Origin: Ceratobasidium sp. AG-K
Lineage: Eukaryota > Basidiomycota > Agaricomycetes > Cantharellales > Ceratobasidiaceae
Assembly: GCA_037039685.1 (NCBI GenBank)
Contig: JAWNGF010000006.1
Span: forward strand, 2,542,001-2,606,000
Length of the DNA: 64,000 bases
Direction of reading: 5' to 3'
Positions 57,195 to 64,000 of this stretch are shown here, in pieces. Position 1 is the first letter of the stretch. Each line of letters starts with the position of its first letter. The translations under genes were made by a program, and so were the position numbers. The notes below the pieces were generated by a model. That model ran no database searches. It was not told the origin of the DNA and saw nothing but the letters and a program-made list of their open reading frames with translations.

Positions 57195-60100
57195 CTGTGT
57201 GTGGAGAGACCAAAAAACCAGCAACGGAAACAATGTACTTTAGAGCGACAAATGAATCTACCATTGTTTACGCGAACGTTGCCGGAATCACAGAAGCCAT
57301 CCCAACTCTTATCGATTCTGGAGCATCAAAGAACTTCCTGGACATCTCGTGGGCTCGATCCAACAACATCCCACTCATGGAACTTCCCACTCCTAGAAAA
57401 GTAATTGGTATCCAGGGGAAGGAACTCTCTCACCAAATACGTTTCAAAGCTAAGCTGGAACTAGAGGTAGAAGGAAAAACCTTCAAACAAGTCTTCTTTG
57501 CTATGCCTACTGGAGAAACTAAACTTATCCTAGGATTGGAATGGTTAGAAGAATCAAACCCTGTCATCAATTGGAAAACGAAGCACATATCATGGCGGAC
57601 AGAACCCATTCAAGCAAGGACGGCCTCAATAGACGATCTGCCTGAGGAATTCAAGGAATTTGCCGACGTCTTCAGCGAAGAAAAGTTCAAAAGAATCCCG
57701 GATCATCGTCCATACGACTGCGCCATCGACTTCAAGGAAGGAGCTGAACTTCCGAAACCTGCCAGACCTATCCCACTCTCTCCAGCAGAGTCAATTGCAC
57801 TAAGAGAATACTTGGATGAAGAAATTGCAGCGGGAAAAATCCGACCAAGCAAATCACCCATTGCATCACCTTGCTTCTTTGTCAAAAAACCGATCGATCC
57901 CAAAAATCCAGGGGCAGTACGCCAACTACGACTCGTTCAAGATCTCAGAGGAGTAAACGCCATTACAAAGGACGACAGATTCCCAATGCCCCTAATGGAA
58001 GACCTCTTGGATAAAATCAAGGACGCAAAAATTTTCTCCAAAATCGATCTACGCATGGGTTTCAACAATATCAGAATCAGGGAAGGAGACGAATGGAAGA
58101 CAGCTTTCAGAACGAAAGAAGGACTGTTCGAATACGTTGTCATGCCTTTTGGACTAAAAAACGCGCCCGCCATATTCCAAAGATATATGAACCACATCTT
58201 CCATGATCTTATCGACATATGTGTCATAGTATATATTGACGACATCCTAGTCTTCTCCAAGGACAGAAGTCAACACACCGTGGATGTCAGGAAAGTGCTA
58301 AAAATCTTACTGGAGGAAAATCTATTCGCAAAGCTTCCAAAATGCGAGTTCTTTGTCACCAAATTGACATATACCGGACTTGGAATCAGCGATTCAGGCA
58401 TCTTAATGGAGGAAGAAAAGGTCAAAGCAATAAAGGAGTGGAAGGAACCAAGAACGGTCAAACAAGTCCAGGCGTTCCTAGGATTTGCAAATTTCTACAG
58501 AAGATTCGTACCAAATTTCAGCCGATTGGCAAAACCCCTGACGACCTTAACACGAAAAGAGAACAAATGGGAATGGGGAAACGATCAGCAGGAAGCATTT
58601 GTGGCCCTAAAAACAGAAATCAGCAAGGAACCCACTCTACGCCATCCAAACCCTGACAAACCCTTTTTCCTGGAAACAGATGCAAGTGGAGTAGCAATGG
58701 GAGCAATCTTGTCGCAAAGACAAGACGATGGCTACTTGCACCCTATTGCTTTTCTTTCAAAGTCTTTCAATGAGGCTCAACTCAACTACGACGTCCACGA
58801 TAAAGAACTGATGGCTATCATAGAATCTTTAACACATTGGAGACTGTACCTTGAAGGAACAAGGGACCCTATCACCATCTACACCGATCATAGGAACCTA
58901 CAATTCTGGAAGGAAGCAAGAACGTTCAACCGTCGACACGCAAGATGGCACCAATTGCTTGCTTCCTACAACTTTGACATCATATATCGTCCTGGAATCC
59001 TGTCATCAAAACCGGACCTGCTGTCAAGACGATCAGACCACGAAGATATCCCTACGCCTGAACAAGTTATGATATCTGTCGAAAAGTTCAAAGGGTTTCT
59101 AGGACAAGTAGACACAAACATCATAGAGACTATCAAGGAGGCTCAGGAAACGGATGAAGGATTGACACGGATCAAAGAAATCTGCAAATCAAGGGAAACG
59201 TTACCAAAAACCTTACAACACAGCGCAAAAGATTATGATTTCAAGGAGGGACTATTATGGTTCAAGGGAAGGATCTACGTGCCAGAAGATAAAGAATCCA
59301 GACTGGCCATCATGCGAGTGCATCATGACTCAAAAATCGCAGGACATCAAGGACAAGCTAGAACACTGGAACTAATATCGAGAAGATACTTCTGGCCAGG
59401 GATGAAGCAAACCATAAACAGATACGTGGAATCCTGCGAGACCTGCCAACGGACAAAGGGATCAAAGTCAATAGTCCCGATCAAGTCTCTGGAGATTCCA
59501 AAAGGACCGTGGGAGGACATAGCATTTGACTTCGTAGTAAAGTTACCAAAATCCAGAGGATCAGATAGTATCTTAGTAGTGGTGGACTGATTCTCAAGGA
59601 TGGCGCACTTCATACCCTGCAAGGAATCTCACACGGCAAGCGACCTTGCAAATCTTTTTATCACAAATGTTTGGAAACTGCACGGTTTTCCAAAAAGCAC
59701 AATCTCAGACCGAGGGTCTACGTTCAATTCCAAACTTATGAAGGCCATTTATGAGAAAATTGGAACTAGCCCAGGTTTCAGTACCGCCTACCACCCCCAA
59801 ACAGATGGAATAACGGAGAGAATCAATCAATGGATGGAAGGCTGGCTACGATCGTTCGTCAACTACCGGCAGGATGATTGGGCGGAGTTATTACCGATCG
59901 CGGAGTTCAGCTATAATCTACAGAAGCATCGCGTAACAGGTAGCTCACCTTTCGAAATTGTCTACGGGAGGGAACCACTGTGGAACATCTCGGCAGAAGA
60001 ATCAGCGGTTCCAGAAGCAAACAACATTACAGGAAAATGGCGTAAAATCCACAATGAAGCAATTGCGTCAATGGAAACCCAAAGGCTCCCAGAAGAAGAG

Positions 60101-61111
60101 CCAAAAAACGATTACCAAGAAGGAGATCTAGTATGGCTGCTGGGAAAGAACATTCAAACAAAAAGACCTTCAAAGAAACTGGATAACAAAAAGCACGGAC
60201 CATTTGTCGTGAAGCGACAGATAGGGTCACACGCTTATGAGCTTAACTTACCGGCAACAATGAGGGTACACCCTGTTTTCCACATCGATCTGCTCAGCCC
60301 TTACAAAGGAGACACTGAATTCAGCCGTAACCAACCCCGACCACCGCCAATCATAACAGAAGAAGGAGAAGAAGAATACGAAGTAGAGAAGATTTTGGAC
60401 TGGAAAGAGACAAAGGACGGTCTTTTTTACAGGGTCAGATGGAAGGGTTATGGAAGTGAAGAAGACACAGAACAAAGGGCGGAAGATTTTGGTCACCTCT
60501 CAAACATCATCAAGGACCTTCTACGCCGACACCCTGAAGCTCCCACGCCATCTAACTATGCCCCAGGAAAGATAAAAGGGAGGGAGGGAACGACCAGTAG
60601 CGATATCTGCAAAACTTGCTACTATTCCAAGAAACACTCTCATCTCTACGCTTTAAATCTTTTTTGCCCTCTACAATGCCTGCCGTCACCCGTTCCACCA
60701 TCGCCAACAACCTCACCCGCGTCCTTGACGGACCAGCATTTGCTACGGCGAGAATCCTTGACTCTGGGGCCGCTCTCTACGTCTTCAAAAGGTCCCAACA
60801 AAGCTCGGGAAGAATGCACTTTAGGGCGTCGGACGACGTCTTGCACTCGGACCTGGGAGAGTTCCAATGGGTCGGAAAGAAATGGCCGACACGCATGCAA
60901 CTCCTACGGAAGGACATATACGTCTGCCGAGGGTGCGCGGCTTTCCAGGTCTCCGAGGTCGTCCTCCTCTCCACCCACATGCTCGGGGTGGTTGAATGGG
61001 GACAAGAAGGAGCGTACTCGAGCGAATGGGTACCCGGTTACGACGGAAGGCAGCCAACACTCCGGCCTAGATGGAACGACGCTTGGGACGCCAACTACGA
61101 GAAGGACCTGA
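57140..61111 (+). pseudogene. Pol of nested chromovirus with chromodomain, one in-frame TGA
   Basis: Frame -1 to gag, open from 57140; there is no suitable ATG at its start. Order: aspartic protease (LIDSGASKNFLD, near 57310), reverse transcriptase (VVMPFGLKNAPAIFQRYM; active site VYIDDILVF near 58226), RNase H (LETDASGVAMGAIL; YTDHRNLQFW). Integrase follows, with its HHCC zinc region (HHDSKIAGHQ ... CETCQRTKG). The catalytic core is interrupted by TGA at 59588-59590, after LVVVD, where related integrases have Arg; it then continues FSRMAHFIPC, SDRGSTFNS and DGITERIN. A chromodomain (EYEVEKILDWKETKDGLFYR VRWKGYG..., about 60370-60530) closes the recognisable protein. The frame runs on to 61111 as low-complexity sequence overlapping ORF3. 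Chromodomains direct integration to histone-marked chromatin. Confidence 0.9.
57170..57211 (+). promoter_or_regulatory. Predicted -1 ribosomal frameshift signal, nested element
   Basis: GGGAAAA at 57170-57176 is in the gag frame as G GGA AAA, the X XXY YYZ slippery form. Five bases later GGTCTC (57182-57187) can pair with GAGACC (57206-57211) around an 18-base loop that contains the gag stop TAA. After a -1 slip the pol frame is open. Confidence 0.65.
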
Positions 61112-61440
61112 GCGACTGGAGGATGGAGAGGGGCAGATACCAGAAGGAGAAGATCGATTGGGAGCCTTACTGGTGGAAGAAAGAGGAGACTGACGTGTTG
61201 GCATGGAAGGAGGCAGAGCCCGATGTGCGTCAGTGGGATGGAGAATTTGTGGAGGCCCAGAAGAGGGTTTTGGACTGGGCCAAGGCGGACTGGACGAAGG
61301 AGGAGACCTGGGAGGAATGGGAAAAATTCTCGGACGAACCAGGCAATACTGTCTTCAATCCCATTGACCTGACCTTGGAGGAGGACGAGGGACTGGAAGA
61401 GTACATGCTTGCAAAAGGCAAGGATTGTGGGATCCAGTAG
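60676..61440 (+). CDS. ORF3, tryptophan-rich accessory protein of nested element (254 aa)
   Basis: ATG 60676 (MPAVTRSTIANNLTRVLDG) to TAG at 61438-61440, 30 bases before the polypurine tract. It is in a different frame from pol and overlaps the non-conserved end of the pol frame by 436 bases. The N-terminal half is mixed, with a CRGC pair. The C-terminal half has about ten Trp residues in 70, spaced in acidic/basic helices (SDWRMERGRYQKEKIDW; EPYWWKK; WAKADWTKEETWEEWEKF), then an acidic end. No family recognised. No signal peptide or membrane anchor is visible, so it is not an envelope-like protein. The open, unbroken frame in an otherwise compact element suggests selection. How it is translated (spliced or subgenomic RNA) is unknown. 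Confidence 0.6.
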   Translation: MPAVTRSTIANNLTRVLDGPAFATARILDSGAALYVFKRSQQSSGRMHFRASDDVLHSDLGEFQWVGKKWPTRMQLLRKDIYVCRGCAAFQVSEVVLLSTHMLGVVEWGQEGAYSSEWVPGYDGRQPTLRPRWNDAWDANYEKDLSDWRMERGRYQKEKIDWEPYWWKKEETDVLAWKEAEPDVRQWDGEFVEAQKRVLDWAKADWTKEETWEEWEKFSDEPGNTVFNPIDLTLEEDEGLEEYMLAKGKDCGIQ

Positions 61441-61470
61441 AGCCCATCCAGGTCCCCTAGACGGTCTCTT

Positions 61471-61482
61471 AGGGGGGAGTAA
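61471..61482 (+). other. Polypurine tract
   Basis: AGGGGGGAGTAA directly precedes the 3' LTR, the expected plus-strand primer of reverse transcription. Confidence 0.85.
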
Positions 61483-61939
61483 TGTCGTGAGCTAGCTCAC
61501 TCCATCGGACTCGCCCGCTGTCTCGCCCGCCTGTCTCCCTCTTTGTGTTATGTTTCCTGTTTCTGTTCGCCGCGTTGCCACCTTCTTGTGGTTATTCTGT
61601 TACATTGTGTAACGCGGCTGTGCTTTGTACAAGTCATGTCTGTTCATACAGCATGACTCACATGGACACTCCTGACTGGTTGACTGCTGTGACTCATGTG
61701 GCTGCGTTCTGTATGACTCGGCCGCCTCTTGAATATATATAGAGGACCAACAAGCCTGGTAACCCCAGCTTGTTTTGTCTCGTCAAAACATCCCCTTTGA
61801 GTGACACTTAGAACCACCCCTACCCTCAAGAGCCTACAGACACTTAAGTGTGTTGCGGCTCAAGAGGTCACTTAGGTCTTAGTGCCGTCCACTCTCCATT
61901 GCGGCTCCTCTCATAGCCACCAAGAAGAAGCTTACGACA
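61483..61939 (+). repeat. 3' LTR of nested chromovirus
   Basis: 457 bp, aligned without gaps to the 5' LTR, differing at 61512, 61558 and 61631. The CTATA duplication follows at 61940-61944. Confidence 0.97.
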
Positions 61940-61944
61940 CTATA
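61940..61944. repeat. Target-site duplication CTATA, right copy
   Basis: Matches 54710-54714 and marks the junction back into the outer gag. Confidence 0.95.
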
Positions 61945-62631
61945 CAAGAAATTGGTCCAGAAGAACTCTGTCCAAGATTATCTACAAGACTTCGTTACTT
62001 ATTCATCGGTACTCGGGTACACTGATCGAGTACTTCGTGATGATTTCTATGATGGTCTTAAGGATGAAATCAAGATGGCCATGGTGTCACAGAACTTTAA
62101 ACCCCATGAAGCAACAAGGACATTCAACCAAGTTTGCGAAAGAGCCCTGGAAATTGACTCCACAATGAATGCCATTAATGCACCAAAGAAATTGCAAAGC
62201 CCACAAACCAGCACTTCAAAACAAACTACTTCCAAGACAACCACAAGCACTCCAAACACCTCACTGGGTCAAAGATTCAATGTAAACAATTGTGTCTTTA
62301 TGTCAAAACCTACAGGGGGGGTGCAATACGGCAAAATCTCAAGCATTACCAGAAATGCCAAGGGCTGTCCAGTTCCACAGATCTCCTGGGACGATGGGAC
62401 AAAAGGAAATGTCCCTTTTGGAGCGATTCAAAAAGACACCCAAACCAGTACCTTCAACGCTCCTATCATTCAAACACCCAAATCGTCCATTCCTGCCAAA
62501 GACCCTAATGCAATGGATCTTGATGGAAAAGGAAAGGGACCAATGATTTGCTTCACCTGCAGCAGCAAGGGACACTCAGCAAGAGTCTGTCCTTCCAAGA
62601 ACATAGCCTCAGGGTTTGAAGCTCAGATTGA

Positions 62632-64000
62632 AGAAATCTCTTCAGACATCGAATCGGGAAAAGACGTCACCAAGGCTTATTAAGGAGCCAAGTACTTGGT
62701 GATATATTAGCTAGTAATATGGATGAACTAGAAATCATGTCAATATCAAATGAAAACCAATTATACCTTGATTTCACCGCTCATCCACTAGCTACGGCTC
62801 CTGATTCTAAGTCAGTTAACAGATCAAAAAAATTCTCTGGACAAGCACTCCTTGATTGCGGTGCAACCTCCTGTTTCATCAACCCTTCCCTAGCAAAAGA
62901 GGCAAACCTTCCCCTTTTCCAACACAAAAAACCAAAGACTCTGCGAGTTATAGACGGGTGAGAAGTTTCGTCTGGAAAAGTCACCCACTATACCAAATTT
63001 AAACTTGTCATGGGAACACATTCCAGCAAAATAGAATGTCATGTCACAAACATTGGAAGACACCCTATCATACTCGGGATGTCATGGCTCAAGAAACATA
63101 ACCCACAAGTTAATTGGAAAAATAGGACAATTGCATACACAAGCAAATTCTGCTCAAAAAACTGCCTAGAAATCCCATCTACACTCCAAATTGCAGCCGA
63201 AACTACATTACCAGAGGAATACAAAGAGTTCGCAGATGTAGTCGATGAGTCCAGACTAGAAGAACTCCCACCTCACAGGCCAACTGACATTACGCTCGAC
63301 CTCCTACCAGAAGCTAAACTAAAGCACGGCCCTATTTACAAAACATCCCCAGCTGAAGACAAAGAAATGAAGAAAGTACTAGAAACCCTTATCCAAAGGG
63401 GACACATTCAGATTTCTAAGTCTCCTTTGGCTTCCCCGGTTCTATTTGTCAAAAAACCACATTCAGAAGATCCAAACAACCCAGAGTTACGCTTTTGCGT
63501 TGACTACAGATATGTGAATTCGCTATGCAAATTCAACGCAAGTGGAATACCTCTACTGGACCAATGGTTAAGGGCCCTGGAGGGATTTGTCATTGGCACC
63601 ACTCTAGACTTGGCACAGGGATTTCATCAAACCCGAATAGCAGCAGGCCATGAATGGAAAACAGCATTCAAAACTCAATACGGCATGTATGAATGGAAAG
63701 TCATGCCCTTCGGTCTCAAAAACGCTCCATCAAGCTTCCAATCCCTAATGAACTCTATATTCAGGGACATTATGGGGGTTTTTGTACTCGTATACATTGA
63801 TGATATCTTTGTTTTTTCCAAACGAGTCGAAGATCATCCAGGACACGTGAAAGAGGTGCTAAGAAGACTAAGGGAACACAAGTTGATTGCAAAATTGAGG
63901 AAATGCAAGTTCCACCAAACCAAACTGGACTGGGTAGGATTGGTCATTTCCAATAAAGGAATCAAAACGGATCAGGAAAAGGTCATGGCGGCTATGAATT
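62632..64000 (+). pseudogene. Pol of outer Gypsy element (protease and RT), runs off window
   Basis: Open in the -1 frame to gag from 62632. Aspartic protease: ALLDCGATSCFINPSLAKEA near 62840. An in-frame TGA at 62959-62961 follows RVIDG; the same frame then continues EVSSGKVTHYTKFKLVM without another stop to the window end. Reverse transcriptase: LRFCVDYRYVNSLCKFNA, GTTLDLAQGFHQTRI, KVMPFGLKNAPSSFQSLM and active site VYIDDIFVFSK near 63795-63825. The last bases still lie in the RT thumb. RNase H, integrase and the 3' LTR would lie beyond 64000. The element is older than the nested one, which interrupts its gag. Confidence 0.85.
62656..62702 (+). promoter_or_regulatory. Predicted -1 ribosomal frameshift signal, outer element
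   Basis: GGGAAAA at 62656-62662 is in the outer gag frame as G GGA AAA. Four bases later TCACCAAG (62667-62674) is the perfect reverse complement of CTTGGTGA (62695-62702), an 8-bp stem with a 20-base loop holding the gag TAA (62681-62683). The -1 frame is open into protease. Confidence 0.7.

Larger units (their letters stand above)
54715..61939 (+). mobile_element. Nested Ty3/Gypsy chromovirus, complete (7,225 bp)
   Basis: Flanked by CTATA duplications and bounded by 457-bp LTRs beginning TGTCGTGAGC and ending GCTTACGACA. Order inside: primer site, gag, pol (protease, RT, RNase H, integrase, chromodomain), ORF3, polypurine tract. Only three LTR differences indicate a recent insertion. It landed in the gag gene of an older Gypsy element. 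One in-frame TGA inside the integrase probably disables it. Chromodomain and self-priming-type primer site place it near the Tf1/sushi group of fungal chromoviruses. Confidence 0.95.
54101..62683 (+). pseudogene. Gag of the outer Gypsy element, split by insertion
   Basis: The ATG at 54101 is in the same frame as the downstream gag but an in-frame TGA at 54116-54118 (one step from CGA) stops it after five codons. The capsid part reads PPEEFSGDVDKFDEFKSQCT and PAYVWMQPGIDVDM up to 54714. After the nested element the frame resumes exactly at 61945 (KKLVQKNSVQDYLQDFV), with a CCHC zinc knuckle CFTCSSKGHSARVC at about 62550-62592. It ends KDVTKAY with TAA at 62681-62683. Gag packages the element RNA. 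Removing the insertion and one target duplication restores the frame, so the insertion itself caused no shift. Confidence 0.8.
53146..64000 (+). mobile_element. Outer Ty3/Gypsy retrotransposon, split by a nested element
   Basis: Parts visible are a 5' leader with a coiled-coil ORF, gag (split at 54714 by the nested element and resuming at 61945), protease, and reverse transcriptase running off the window. The left limit is provisional. Multiple breaks (TGA at 54116 and 62959, a frame change near 53823-53877, and the 7.2-kb insertion) show that it is dead. Confidence 0.75.

Noticed and set aside
57197..57199. GTG at 57197 as start codon of pol
   Set aside because: Non-ATG start is unlikely; the frame is open further upstream to 57140 and a -1 slip from gag explains expression better.
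59588..59590. Programmed stop-codon read-through in the integrase
   Set aside because: The following base context (TGA TTC) is not a known read-through context, and the CGA to TGA CpG transition explains it simply.

Overview
The window is nuclear DNA of a filamentous fungus, most likely an agaricomycete basidiomycete. Protein-coding genes are cut by many introns of about 45-60 bases with GT...AG ends, and the families are typical of that group: F-box/LRR proteins, a DUF6535 membrane protein, secreted hydrolases, a P450 and Tnp2/Plavaka-type transposase. The style resembles Rhizoctonia/Ceratobasidiaceae, but this is inference; no rRNA or other marker is present.

Left part (1-46,800): a gene-rich arm. 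In order: 3' end of a GH35 beta-galactosidase (+), epoxide hydrolase (-), GH78-type alpha-L-rhamnosidase-like enzyme with a probable 1-nt frameshift (-), replicative helicase subunit MCM5 (-), a decayed F-box gene (-), an FtsJ-like RNA methyltransferase (-), a probable SURP-module protein (-), a small unknown gene (+), a secreted carboxylesterase (-), an unknown basic/Ser-rich gene (+), a cytochrome P450 (+), a small secreted LPMO-like protein (-), an F-box/LRR protein (-), a CAX-type Ca2+/H+ exchanger (-) divergent from the U5 snRNP protein Dim1/Dib1 (+, complete, 142 aa), an F-box-like unknown (-), a DUF6535 membrane protein with one in-frame stop (+) and a sedolisin (S53) peptidase (-). Core genes (MCM5, Dim1) sit among extracellular and secondary-metabolism enzymes.

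Right part (46,800-64,000): a transposon island. First comes a Tnp2/Plavaka (CACTA-like) DNA transposon remnant: a field of TCCGG repeats, a minus-strand gene built from a run of small phase-0 exons coding Lys-bounded acidic modules, and a divergent transposase gene that is broken and truncated. Next is an outer Ty3/Gypsy element whose gag was hit by a complete younger chromovirus of 7,225 bp (54715-61939). The younger element has 457-bp LTRs differing at 3 sites, a CTATA target duplication, a self-priming type primer-binding site, gag, pol with a C-terminal chromodomain, and an extra tryptophan-rich ORF before the 3' LTR.

The strongest unusual observations are these. (i) Both nested retroelements carry the same slippery heptamer GGGAAAA in the gag frame, followed 4-5 nt later by a stem-loop that holds the gag stop codon, in a gag-pol overlap of -1 geometry. 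(ii) All three LTR differences are CpG transitions, and all four in-frame stops in the transposon ORFs are TGA, one CpG transition from CGA. (iii) The nested element has an accessory ORF3. (iv) The DNA transposon carries a modular micro-exon gene.
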